The position numbers and the translations under genes are program-made. 64,000 nucleotides of DNA, from positions 1 through 64,000 of the forward strand of contig JBKEBD010000002.1 of the NCBI GenBank assembly GCA_047972995.1. Reading direction: 5' to 3'. Shown here piece after piece: positions 24,779 through 32,964 of this stretch (position 1 is its first letter; the number at the start of each line of letters is the position of its first letter). Below the pieces are notes generated by a model. The model was not told the origin of the DNA. It made no database searches and saw nothing but the letters and a program-made list of their open reading frames with translations. Source of the stretch: JBKEDC01 sp047972995. Its GTDB lineage: Bacteria; Bacteroidota; Bacteroidia; Bacteroidales; Prolixibacteraceae.

Positions 24779-25984
24779 ATGAAACGATTTACCCCAATCT
24801 TTGCGAGTCTATTAAGCTTAGTTTTCCTTTCGACTCCAGTCCTTAGCTTAGCACAAAATTCAACAGACACCGAGCTCACTAAGGAAGAGAAAAAAGAAGT
24901 ACGCACAGAAAAAAAACAAGCAAAGCTTGATAGCGGAAAACTCATGTTCAGTCCGCTAGCGGGTCCGGGTTATACCCCCGAATTGGGCTTCCTCATTGGT
25001 GGTGGCGCTTTGTTCTCTTGGCGCACCGACAAAAACGACCTTAGCCTCACTCGTTCGAATATGCCTGTGATGCTTTCTTTCACCTCCACAGGGGCTATCA
25101 CGCTAAATATGCGTCCTACCACTTTCTGGAAAGGCGACAACTTACGTATTAATGCCAATTTTTGGATTAAAAATATGCCCGACAACTATTGGGGCGTAGG
25201 TTTTGCCACTAATAATGCCACCGATGAAAACGAAAATGTCACCGCTTACGAACGCTTATGGGTTGACCTTACTTCGGAGGTGCTCTTCAAGGTGCAAAAA
25301 GATTTATACATTGGTCCAAACTTCAACGTCAACTACACCGAGGGGAGTCAACTGTCTGATTGGGTAGCTGCCGATGAATATTTTTCTTACTACAACGAGC
25401 GCCCGTTTAATATGGGACTAGGTGCTACCATTCGCTACGATAGTAGAGACCTTCCCGCCAATGCTTGGGAAGGAATGTATCTCGATTTAGAATTCACTCA
25501 ATATGGCAAGTACATTGGTGGCAACAACAACTATAACATACTCATGTTTGATTATCGCCAGTATATGCGTTTGGGCGGAAAAGACGGACATATTCTCGCT
25601 TGGCAGGTGTGCACACGCAACGCCTTTGGCGATGTGCCTTATAATGAGCTTTCGCAGTTGGGCAATCCGTTCGATTTACGCGGCTATCCTTGGGGGAAAT
25701 ATCGCAACAAAGGGAAAGCATATGCTGTAGCAGAATATCGTCATACGTTTAAGAAATCGTCGGGCGATCTCAGCAAAATTGGAGCTGTGGCATGGGTAGG
25801 CGGTGGTATGATATATAACACCGGCAATGACCCTCTCATCGCCGATACCAAAAATGGGTTCCTTCCCAATGCAGGCATCGGATTCCGCTATGAGCTACAA
25901 CCCCGCATGAACCTCCGCCTCGACTATGGCTTCGGTCGCGATGGACTGAAAGGTTTCTACTTCAACATTAATGAAACCTTTTAA
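24779..25984 (+). CDS. BamA/TamA-like outer-membrane beta-barrel protein
   Basis: A 401-residue outer-membrane protein: signal peptide ending VLSLAQN, a charged helix (TKEEKKEVRTEKKQ), then a barrel (SPLAGPGYTPELGFLIGGG, alternating strands) ending in NPFDLRGYPWGKYR and a terminal Phe, the Omp85-superfamily pattern. It lacks POTRA repeats, so it belongs to the short surface-antigen-like group, not BamA itself. Its closest relative in this window is the truncated fragment at 2908-3279. Function unknown; some of these proteins are simple porin-like or lipid-related barrels. Confidence 0.82.
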   Translation: MKRFTPIFASLLSLVFLSTPVLSLAQNSTDTELTKEEKKEVRTEKKQAKLDSGKLMFSPLAGPGYTPELGFLIGGGALFSWRTDKNDLSLTRSNMPVMLSFTSTGAITLNMRPTTFWKGDNLRINANFWIKNMPDNYWGVGFATNNATDENENVTAYERLWVDLTSEVLFKVQKDLYIGPNFNVNYTEGSQLSDWVAADEYFSYYNERPFNMGLGATIRYDSRDLPANAWEGMYLDLEFTQYGKYIGGNNNYNILMFDYRQYMRLGGKDGHILAWQVCTRNAFGDVPYNELSQLGNPFDLRGYPWGKYRNKGKAYAVAEYRHTFKKSSGDLSKIGAVAWVGGGMIYNTGNDPLIADTKNGFLPNAGIGFRYELQPRMNLRLDYGFGRDGLKGFYFNINETF

Positions 25985-25987
25985 CAA

Positions 25988-27232
25988 CTACACCTTCAAA
26001 CGTGGCACAAGCAAAAAGCTTGGAATGGTGCAAATCATCACCCAAACGAAGAAACCTTGATAACCAAGAAGCGATTGCATCCAGCCGCTTACCATGCCCG
26101 GAAGCATCATGCCGAGTGCCATAAATCCGGTGCATAGCGCATAATGTGCCGTTTTAAATTCGCCTTCGGCAATCTGAATCATATAAAGCATATAGGCGGT
26201 AAAACCGAAGCCATAACCAAATTGCTCAAGCACCACACATGAGGTGATGAGCGGAAGATTATCTAACTGCAAAAAGGAAAGCAACACATAAACCAAGTTT
26301 GGCACATTCATGGCAACAACCATAGGCCAAAGCCAACGTTTCAGCCCGTGACGCGACACCAACACTCCACCCAAAATTCCACCTACTACCAATGCCAACA
26401 CGCCTGCAGTGCCATACACAAAACCCACATCGGCAGTATCTAGCCCTAATCCGCCATGAGCAGGCAAATCAAGCAGAAACGGACTGGCAATCTTCACCAA
26501 TTGCGCTTCTCCCAAACGAAAAACCAAAAGGAAAAGTAAGGAAACACCAATGCCCGGCTTAGCAAAGAAGGTGCGCAAACTTTCGCCCATCGTTTGCCAG
26601 ATTTCTTTCAGGCTCGATGAGGCTCGAGGCGCATCGGCAGCAGCTTTAGGAATGGCAAACCAATGATAGAAAAACAGCAAAATGAAAAGGGCTGCAATAG
26701 CATAAAAAACCATACTCCACGCCTGCGCAATCGAGCTAGACTGTTTTTCCAAATAACCTGCAAAAATAATGATAGGTCCTTGCCCAAAGAGCATAGCCAA
26801 ACGATAAGCCGTAGAGCGAATACCCACGAAATAGGCTTGCTGTGATTTATCTAGCGCCAACATATAAAATCCGTCGATGGCAATATCTTGCGAAGCTGAA
26901 GCAAATGCCATGAGCCACAAGAAAATAAGACTATATTGAAGTGCATGAGCTGAATTTACTGCTAGCGCAATGCCCAACAATGCAAGTGAAATGAGCAGCT
27001 GCATAGCTCGCATCCAAAAGCGTTTGGTGCGAAAACTATCTACAAGCGGACTCCAAAATGGCTTGATAACCCAAGGAAGATAGAGCAAACTGGTGTAAAG
27101 TGCATTCTCGGTGTTGGAAATGCCCAAACGCTGAAACATAATAACCGAAACGGTCATGACAAGCACATAAGGTAATCCTTCTACAAAATATAGCGTTGGC
27201 ACCCATTGCCACGGTTTTTTAGCAGTGTTCAA
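25988..27232 (-). CDS. AmpG-like MFS transporter
   Basis: A 414-residue, about 12-segment major-facilitator transporter of the PAT/AmpG type. The N-terminal PTLYFVEGLPYVLVMTVSVI and KPFWSPLVDSFRTKRFWMR, and the ASQDIAIDGFYMLALDK loop, match the muropeptide permease AmpG group. Such transporters bring GlcNAc-anhydroMurNAc peptides back to the cytoplasm during cell-wall recycling. Substrate identity is inference. It is convergent with the barrel gene, its stop lying 3 bp away. No recycling genes are adjacent. Confidence 0.82.
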   Translation of the reverse strand: MNTAKKPWQWVPTLYFVEGLPYVLVMTVSVIMFQRLGISNTENALYTSLLYLPWVIKPFWSPLVDSFRTKRFWMRAMQLLISLALLGIALAVNSAHALQYSLIFLWLMAFASASQDIAIDGFYMLALDKSQQAYFVGIRSTAYRLAMLFGQGPIIIFAGYLEKQSSSIAQAWSMVFYAIAALFILLFFYHWFAIPKAAADAPRASSSLKEIWQTMGESLRTFFAKPGIGVSLLFLLVFRLGEAQLVKIASPFLLDLPAHGGLGLDTADVGFVYGTAGVLALVVGGILGGVLVSRHGLKRWLWPMVVAMNVPNLVYVLLSFLQLDNLPLITSCVVLEQFGYGFGFTAYMLYMIQIAEGEFKTAHYALCTGFMALGMMLPGMVSGWMQSLLGYQGFFVWVMICTIPSFLLVPRLKV

Positions 27233-27345
27233 TTTACGGTCGTTTAAAAATGAGCCACTAAGGTAGAGAAATTAATGGAAGGCATTCGTTCTCTGCTGTT
27301 ATTTAATTCCGCCTATGGGAATAGAAAAACTAGACATAGTTTAGA

Positions 27346-27722
27346 TTACTCTCCCTGCAGAAACTGCCAACAGTTCCGATACTCCTCTTTCAAATAATCA
27401 ACCAACGATTGAGGCTCCAACACCTTCACCTTTCTACCATACGACAACAAATGCATCATGAATGTAAGGCGATGATACGGAAAGCAAGTCAGTCATATCT
27501 AGTGCATCAAGCAGGTGAATCTGATTCGCATCATTCCCTGCCACATCTATCATATACTTATTCAAAACATTGTTATACTCAATCACGATGCCGCATATAT
27601 CTATAATATCAATTCGATACCTGTCAAAGGTTTTCTTTTCTATCACATAGTTCGACTCAGCGGTTGATGCATCCCGAAAATACTCTTTTAGTTCCTTGAA
27701 CGAAGAAGAAAAAGCCCTCTTT
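27346..27722 (-). pseudogene. WYL-domain transcription regulator remnant with internal deletion
   Basis: One frame reads FKELKEYFRDAST, TFDRYRIDIIDICGIVIEYN, NKYMIDVAGND and LLDALDMTDLLSVSS, the N-terminal half of Bacteroidota WYL-type regulators. It stops shortly after. An overlapping frame then gives MMHLLSYGRKVKVLEPQSLV and DYLKEEYRNCWQFLQGE, ending at 27346, the usual WYL C-terminus (L-S-Y-G, V-L-E-P). The WYL core and about two thirds of a normal protein are missing. It is thus a deletion plus frameshift relic. Confidence 0.65.
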
Positions 27723-27742
27723 TGAGGTCAAAAATGTAGCGC

Positions 27743-27797
27743 GCACAACTGTGCAAGCTCAACTTTTGACATTTCACCCCGTGCACAACTGTGCAAG
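27743..27797. repeat. Twin palindromic 15-mers 40 bp apart
   Basis: GCACAACTGTGCAAG occurs at 27743-27757 and again exactly at 27783-27797. Each has the dyad GCACA-AC-TGTGC. The first is also flanked by GTCAAAA (27728-27734 area) and TTTTGAC (27764-27770 area). They lie just upstream of the WYL remnant, so they may be old operator sites. Confidence 0.6.
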
Positions 27798-27930
27798 GCA
27801 TCATTTTTGCTTTTGCGCTCGCTTTCCGACTTAGCGAATATACTAATAAGCTGATAAGGCAGTATATTCCTAAAAAGGAAAACTTCGATAGATTGGACAA
27901 ACCAAACAATATGTCATGAACGTTCAATAT

Positions 27931-28036
27931 AAAATAAATCGAATACCTAGAAAAGAATTAAAATTTAAAAACCCTAGAAATTTATTTTTTAAATTTGTGA
28001 GCTAAGACAAAACGGGAGTTTGGTTCTAGAATCTAC
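27931..28036 (+). mobile_element. Second remnant of IS30-family element (3' end)
   Basis: The plus-strand frame reads KINRIPRKELKFKNPRN, then LFFKFVS and TAA, the C-terminus of an IS30-family transposase, and is followed by ACGGGAGTTTGGTTCTAGAA. It is homologous, in the opposite orientation, to 19849-19985, with conserved spacing between the stop and the terminal repeat. It ends about 50 bp before the first B12 riboswitch promoter. Confidence 0.65.
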
Positions 28037-28084
28037 GCTTCCTTTAAAAATTGCATTTAATACTTGAATTTAAGCAATTCTAAT

Positions 28085-28092
28085 TACCTTTG
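28085..28092 (+). promoter_or_regulatory. -7 box of the cobalamin-assembly operon
   Basis: TACCTTTG matches TAnnTTTG. A TTG about 20 nt upstream could be the -33 element. The same box at the same place in the second riboswitch copy (34139-34146) makes it credible. Transcription would begin at the first helix of the riboswitch. Confidence 0.65.
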
Positions 28093-28302
28093 CCTTCAGA
28101 TTTGGTTTCGACGTTGAATGTTTCAACCCGATGAAAAGGGAACTCGGTGTGAATCCGAGGCTGTACCCGCAGCTGTAAGTCTCCATAAGTTTTTCTGAAT
28201 CCACGCCACTGCTCGATTGAGTGGGAAGGCATCAGAAAAGAGACGAGCCAGAAGACCTGCCACAATCGTAATTGTTTAATCAAAGCTTCGGGGTTAAAGC
28301 TA
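28090..28302 (+). ncRNA. Cobalamin riboswitch, copy 1
   Basis: Adenosylcobalamin-type riboswitch (RF00174 class). Conserved elements in order: GATGAAAAGGGAA, ACTCGGTGTGAATCCG, GCTGTACCCGCAGCTGTAA, GCCACTG, GTGGGAAGGC, and the B12 box GCCAGAAGACCTGCC (28247-28261). Downstream a hairpin AGCTT-loop-AAGCT at 28284-28301 carries loop CGGGGTTA, whose CGGG can pair with CCCG of the ACCCG loop, consistent with the L5-L13 kissing contact of this class. It is about 70 nt from the ATG of the first operon gene. No intrinsic terminator is obvious, so translational control is likely. Confidence 0.95.
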
Positions 28303-28372
28303 GTGATGATGTCCTCTCGTTTCTGGATTTCACATTTTATATTTCTCCAAAGCTCATATTCTTTTTAAGAGG

Positions 28373-29188
28373 ATGAGAAAATTAGTCGTTATTTTAGTTT
28401 TGCTGAGCACACAAACTTTTGCTCATGTTCCATTCTTGAAACCCAATCAGTTTTGGGTATTGCACAATCGTTTGCATATTGAATCGTCGTTTACCGAACT
28501 CCCGTTTCAGGCAGATTTTGCGATGAGTTCACCCTGTTTCTCGCTCATTGCTCCCGATGGAAAGCAAAGTGTGCTAACACCAACAGCCAAAACCTGTGCT
28601 GCCGAATATTTAGAACCTAACTTAACCACCGATGGCACATATAGAATACATGCCGGTATGCGTAAAGGCCCGAAGTATCGAGCGATAGAAACAGCCGATG
28701 GCAAACTCTATTTTGCCGATGATATCGCAAAGAAAAAAGGCACGATGACTAAAATGCAGTATTTCAGCAGTGCCGATACTTATATTAGCAAAGGGCATAC
28801 TGATTATACCGCCAAAGCACTGGGCGAGGGGGTAGAAATTATTCCGCTATCATCGCCAAACGAAATTAAGCCAAACGAAAGCTACTCCTTTCAAGTGTAT
28901 GAGAACGGAGAGCCAGTGCCTCATGCCCGAATAGTAGTGGTGTATGACAATGAGCATTACGAAGCGCATCGAGTAGAAGATTTGTACGATGTAGAGAATG
29001 TGCGCAAAAGCAATATATATGCCGATACTGACGGCATATTCAGCTTCACCCCCAAGCGTGCTGGATTGGTACTTTTGTTTACAACCATTCATCATAAAAT
29101 AGACAATAGCTTGTGGGAGAGCTACAACACATCGGTTACGCTAGAGGTGAGCCTTACGGGTGAGCCTGCGCATGATCATCATCATTAA
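28373..29188 (+). CDS. DUF4198-family exported protein, possible cobalt/corrinoid-binding
   Basis: A 271-residue secreted protein with signal peptide MRKLVVILVLLSTQTFA, so the mature chain would begin with His18 (HVPFLKPNQFWV). The body fits the DUF4198 family (COG5266), whose name in databases ties it to periplasmic components of cobalt or nickel uptake. The very C-terminus ends HDHHH (267-271), a second likely metal site. It leads the riboswitch-controlled cobalamin operon and ends 11 bp before cobD. Role in binding cobalt or a corrinoid is inference; an unrelated envelope function is possible. Confidence 0.8.
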   Translation: MRKLVVILVLLSTQTFAHVPFLKPNQFWVLHNRLHIESSFTELPFQADFAMSSPCFSLIAPDGKQSVLTPTAKTCAAEYLEPNLTTDGTYRIHAGMRKGPKYRAIETADGKLYFADDIAKKKGTMTKMQYFSSADTYISKGHTDYTAKALGEGVEIIPLSSPNEIKPNESYSFQVYENGEPVPHARIVVVYDNEHYEAHRVEDLYDVENVRKSNIYADTDGIFSFTPKRAGLVLLFTTIHHKIDNSLWESYNTSVTLEVSLTGEPAHDHHH

Positions 29189-29199
29189 AATCTGCGCAT

Positions 29200-30204
29200 A
29201 TGATTTACGGGCATGGCGATGATACCTATCAGGGAGAAGTGCAGCTGAATTTCAGTTCGAATGTAAATCCATATGGACCAAGTTTCGAACTTAAAGCACA
29301 TTTGCACCATTGCTTAAGCAATATACACAACTATCCAGAGCCATTGGCAACTCCGTTGGCGAATGCTCTGGCACAAAAGCATGAGTTGCAAACAAATTCT
29401 GTGCTTGTAACAAATGGTGCAACCGAGGCAATTTACCTGTTGGCAGAAGTGTTTAAGCGAAAGCGTTCGCTCATACTTACCCCCTCTTTTTCAGAATACG
29501 AAGATGCTTGCAGATGCTATAACCATGAGCTGATGTTTGCGCACCATAATGCACCATGGCAGCCGGTTAATACCGATGTGGTGTGGCTGTGCAATCCGAA
29601 TAATCCCGATGGTAAAATTTACAGCAAAGAAAAACTGCAACAGCTCCTTGTTCAACACAAGCACTGCACATTTATTATAGACGAGGCATATACCGATTTT
29701 CTGCACAACGATATATCGTTAATAAACGAGGTGAAAACTTACGAAAATCTGATTATCATTCGCTCCTTAACCAAACGCTTTGCCATTCCAGCTCTGCGCT
29801 TGGGCTATTTGGTTTGCTCGCCCAAATTATTGAAATCATTGCAGGCAAAACTTCATCCTTGGCGGATAAATGAACTGGCTCTTCAAGCCGGATTATACTG
29901 CTTAGCACACAATGATTCTTGGCAAGAACAACGGGCAACATTGCTTACCGAATCGGAACGCTTTCAGCAGGAAATACAAACATTGAATGGCTTCGAGCTT
30001 ACGCCCTCTGATACCACTTTCTTTTTAGTAAAATCGCCAATTCCAGCAGCTTTGTTGAAGAAAAAACTGCTAGAGAGATATCAAATACTTATTCGCAATG
30101 CATCGAATTTCAGAAGCTTATCAGATTTTCACTTACGACTAGCCACGCAAACTCCCGAAGCAAACGACGACCTACTAAATATACTACGCTCATGGAACTA
30201 TTAA
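29200..30204 (+). CDS. cobD: Threonine-phosphate decarboxylase-type PLP enzyme (cobalamin aminopropanol branch)
   Basis: A 334-residue fold-type I PLP enzyme. CobD makes (R)-1-amino-2-propanol O-phosphate from L-threonine phosphate, the linker in cobalamin. Visible: NFSSNVNPYGPSFE at the N-terminus, TNGATEAIYLLAEVF, VVWLCNPNNPDGK (Asn), IIDEAYTDFLH (PLP-contact Asp and Tyr), and the PLP lysine in IIRSLTKRFAIPALRLGYLV. The same fold occurs in histidinol-phosphate aminotransferase, but its place between the riboswitch and cbiB favours CobD. It overlaps cbiB by 13 bp. Confidence 0.87.
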   Translation: MIYGHGDDTYQGEVQLNFSSNVNPYGPSFELKAHLHHCLSNIHNYPEPLATPLANALAQKHELQTNSVLVTNGATEAIYLLAEVFKRKRSLILTPSFSEYEDACRCYNHELMFAHHNAPWQPVNTDVVWLCNPNNPDGKIYSKEKLQQLLVQHKHCTFIIDEAYTDFLHNDISLINEVKTYENLIIIRSLTKRFAIPALRLGYLVCSPKLLKSLQAKLHPWRINELALQAGLYCLAHNDSWQEQRATLLTESERFQQEIQTLNGFELTPSDTTFFLVKSPIPAALLKKKLLERYQILIRNASNFRSLSDFHLRLATQTPEANDDLLNILRSWNY

Positions 30205-31130
30205 GCAATGAGCTGCTGGTGTTATGGGGTGCATTCTTGCTCGATAAGCTATTGGGCGACCCCGTGCAGCTTCCGCATCCTATTGTAGGGTTTGGAAAGC
30301 TAATAGCTTGGTTCAACAAGAAGTTCAACAAAGGAAACCGACGCTTAGCGAAAGGCGCAGCTGTGGTTGCCTTCCTCTTGTTAGCCACCTTTGGGAGCTT
30401 CAACTTTATCATTCAGCATGCTTATGCTTTAGGGAATAACGTTGGAGTAGCTGTTGAGGTGCTGTGTGTATTCTTCGGACTGGCAGGAACCACCCTAGCA
30501 AGAGAAGGGAAAGCTGTGTTCCGAGCATTGCACAAAAGCTTAGATGCGGGACGAGCGCAAGTATCAAGAATTGTGGGGCGAGATACCTCAAGCCTATCGG
30601 CACACGAGGTGAAAGCTGCCACACTAGAAACCCTAGCCGAAAATTTGAGCGATGGCGTTATTGCTCCGCTATTCTGGTTCACCATAGCAGGGGTGCCAGG
30701 CATAATGACCTATAAAATGATAAACACGCTCGATTCGATGATTGGCTACAAGAACGAAAAGTACCTGCTGTTTGGTAAGGTAGCTGCTCGTGTCGACGAT
30801 TTCGCAAACTTCATTCCTGCAAGAATAACCGCTTTGCTTATGGCAATTTGCAGCGGCAAAAAGCGAAGCTTCCAATTCATTTGGAAATACGGAAGTGCGC
30901 ATAGCAGCCCCAATGCAGGCTATCCGGAGGCTGCTCTGGCCGGAGCGTTGCATGCACAATTCGGCGGAACGCATAATTATTTTGGGAAACCCGTCTTTAA
31001 ACCCTTTATAGGCGAAAAGAAGCGAAGCTTTACAGCCGATGACTTAACGCAAACACTCCGTATTATGCGCCTCACCGAGTTTCTCTTTATGCTCTTAATA
31101 TCAATCTATTTTAAATACATCTACTTCTGA
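30192..31130 (+). CDS. cbiB: Adenosylcobinamide-phosphate synthase
   Basis: Integral membrane enzyme that attaches the aminopropanol (or its phosphate) to adenosylcobyric acid. The 312-residue sequence has the N-terminal DKLLGDPVQLPHPIVGFGKL motif, which is the signature of CbiB/CobD(Ps), followed by hydrophobic segments and ENLSDGVIAPLFWF, TYKMINTLDSMIGYKNEKY and ANFIPARITALL. It overlaps the cobD stop and ends 2 bp before cobT, consistent with translational coupling. It is named cobD in Pseudomonas nomenclature. Confidence 0.95.
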   Translation: MELLSNELLVLWGAFLLDKLLGDPVQLPHPIVGFGKLIAWFNKKFNKGNRRLAKGAAVVAFLLLATFGSFNFIIQHAYALGNNVGVAVEVLCVFFGLAGTTLAREGKAVFRALHKSLDAGRAQVSRIVGRDTSSLSAHEVKAATLETLAENLSDGVIAPLFWFTIAGVPGIMTYKMINTLDSMIGYKNEKYLLFGKVAARVDDFANFIPARITALLMAICSGKKRSFQFIWKYGSAHSSPNAGYPEAALAGALHAQFGGTHNYFGKPVFKPFIGEKKRSFTADDLTQTLRIMRLTEFLFMLLISIYFKYIYF

Positions 31131-31132
31131 AA

Positions 31133-32194
31133 ATGAAAGCACTCGAAAACTTGCCCATCGAAACTACCGTAAACAATGATTTGCAACAACTCTTGCAGTA
31201 CAACATCGACCAAAAAACCAAACCGCTAGGTTCATTGGGGCAACTTGAAGAACTCGCCATGCAAATTGGGTTGATACAGCAAAGCACCACCCCAACACTA
31301 AGCAAACCTGTGATGCTCACCATAGCATCCGACCATGAAATCACCGCCGAGGGAATTAGTCCTGCTCCTGCCGAAATTACTTGGCAGCAATGCCTCAACT
31401 TCGTTAATGGCGGTGGAGGCATTGGCTTCTTGTGTCGCCAATTTGGTTTCGACTTGCATGTGGTGGATGCAGGGGTGAACTATGATTTCGAACCACACCC
31501 TAAGCTCATCGACAAGAAAGTGCGCAAAGCTAGCCGAAACTTTCTGCACGAGCCTGCCATGACACTCGAAGAATGCAATCAAGCATTGCAAAACGGACGA
31601 GATGTAGTGGCTTCTTTTGCCGAAAAGGGAACCAATGTCATCGGCTTTGGTGAAATGGGCATTGGCAACTCCTCCCCTGCTAGCGCTTTGCTCTCCATAT
31701 ACGCTGGCATACCGATTGAAAACTGCGTTGGTCCTGGTTGCGGGCTGCTCGCCGAAGGCGTGCAGCACAAAGCAGAGGTGCTGAAACAAGCCATTCAGCA
31801 CTTAGGCATTGCCAACACAGCAGAGGAAAACCTCGCCCGATTTGGCGGACTAGAGATTGCCACCATTGCAGGCGGAATGCTCGAAGCTGCAAGCCGACGG
31901 ATGCTCATCATTGTTGATGGCTTCATTACCACATCGGGCTTTTTGGCAGCACATGCCATCAACCCACTTGTGCGAGACTATGCCGTGTTTTCGCATTGCT
32001 CGCACGAACCAAGCCACAAGCAAATGCTCCATTTGGTGGATGGAAATCCAATCCTCGATTTACAGCTTCGCCTTGGCGAAGGCACCGGTGCCGCTTTGTG
32101 CTATCCGATTGTGCAAGCAAGCGTGGAGATGCTTCGCAGCATGACCTCTTTTTCAGAAACAAAAGTATATAATATTACCCACAAGCATGATTAA
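31133..32194 (+). CDS. cobT: Nicotinate-nucleotide-dimethylbenzimidazole phosphoribosyltransferase
   Basis: Makes alpha-ribazole phosphate, activating the lower ligand. The 353 residues have QKTKPLGSLGQLEELA near the N-terminus, LTIASDHEITAEGIS, NFVNGGGGIGFLC, the glycine-rich GFGEMGIGNSSPASALLSI and the C-terminal RLGEGTGAALCYPIVQA with the catalytic-base Glu of this family. Lower-ligand choice (benzimidazole versus adenine) cannot be read from the sequence. It overlaps cobS by 8 bp. Confidence 0.96.
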   Translation: MKALENLPIETTVNNDLQQLLQYNIDQKTKPLGSLGQLEELAMQIGLIQQSTTPTLSKPVMLTIASDHEITAEGISPAPAEITWQQCLNFVNGGGGIGFLCRQFGFDLHVVDAGVNYDFEPHPKLIDKKVRKASRNFLHEPAMTLEECNQALQNGRDVVASFAEKGTNVIGFGEMGIGNSSPASALLSIYAGIPIENCVGPGCGLLAEGVQHKAEVLKQAIQHLGIANTAEENLARFGGLEIATIAGGMLEAASRRMLIIVDGFITTSGFLAAHAINPLVRDYAVFSHCSHEPSHKQMLHLVDGNPILDLQLRLGEGTGAALCYPIVQASVEMLRSMTSFSETKVYNITHKHD

Positions 32195-32948
32195 GCGAGA
32201 ACTCAACATCCTCCTGTCGTCCTTTTTGTTTTTCACTCGATTGCATTTCCCTTTCAAGGTAGAATATCGACCGGAAAATCAATCCTTAATTCTCACTTGG
32301 TTCCCTCTGGTTGGACTAGTGGTAGGAGCTATCGGGGCTATGGGCTATACCCTATCGGCATATGCTTTTCCACACTTCGTGTCGATTATACTTAGTGTTG
32401 CGCTCATGATACTCAGTACTGGAGCACTGCATGAGGACGGTTGGGCTGATGTGTGCGATGCCTTTGGCGGAGGCTACAACAAGGAGCAAAAGCTCCGCAT
32501 CATGAAAGACTCTTGTGTGGGAGCCTATGCGGTGATTGGTTTGATTATGCTCTTTGCGCTGAAGATTTTTACCCTAGCTTCTATCGAGCCAGCTCGATTG
32601 CCTTTAGTGCTAGTAGCAGCTCATGCGCTTAGTCGGTGGTCGGTGTTGCTTCTGCCGAAGTTCTGGCACAATGCCCGAAGTGAAAACTCCAAGTCGCTCG
32701 ATTCTTCGAGCGCACTTTCTTGGAGACGAATCATTTTTGCCCTAGCCATCGCCTCGCTACCTCTTTTCTTTTTCTCGTGGACAAGCTTTTTGGCCATCCC
32801 CCTAATCGCAGCAAGCAGCCTATTGACAGGCATCTATTTTGCCCATCACATTGATGGCTACACGGGCGATTGCCTTGGCGTGGTGCAACAACTAAATGAA
32901 GTCCTATTGCTTCTACTCGCTTTGGGTGGTGCAAACTATTTGCCATAA
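32187..32948 (+). CDS. cobS: Adenosylcobinamide-GDP ribazoletransferase (cobalamin synthase)
   Basis: Membrane enzyme that joins adenosylcobinamide-GDP to alpha-ribazole, the final assembly step. The 253 residues show FFTRLHFPF, the aspartate-rich DGWADVCDAFGGGYNKE motif (Mg-binding), MKDSCVGAYAVIGLI, AAHALSRWSVLLLP and DGYTGDCLGVVQQLNE, all typical of CobS. It has several membrane segments and begins within the end of cobT. Confidence 0.96.
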   Translation: MIKRELNILLSSFLFFTRLHFPFKVEYRPENQSLILTWFPLVGLVVGAIGAMGYTLSAYAFPHFVSIILSVALMILSTGALHEDGWADVCDAFGGGYNKEQKLRIMKDSCVGAYAVIGLIMLFALKIFTLASIEPARLPLVLVAAHALSRWSVLLLPKFWHNARSENSKSLDSSSALSWRRIIFALAIASLPLFFFSWTSFLAIPLIAASSLLTGIYFAHHIDGYTGDCLGVVQQLNEVLLLLLALGGANYLP

Positions 32949-32964
32949 CCACGAAATGCACTCC

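Noticed and set aside
27688..27927. 79-residue minus-strand ORF
   Set aside because: It spans the duplicated palindromes and lies between two relics, with no similarity recognised.
30409..32144. Many 60-170 residue ORFs on both strands inside cbiB and cobT
   Set aside because: Shadow frames of strongly supported enzymes with tight operon spacing.
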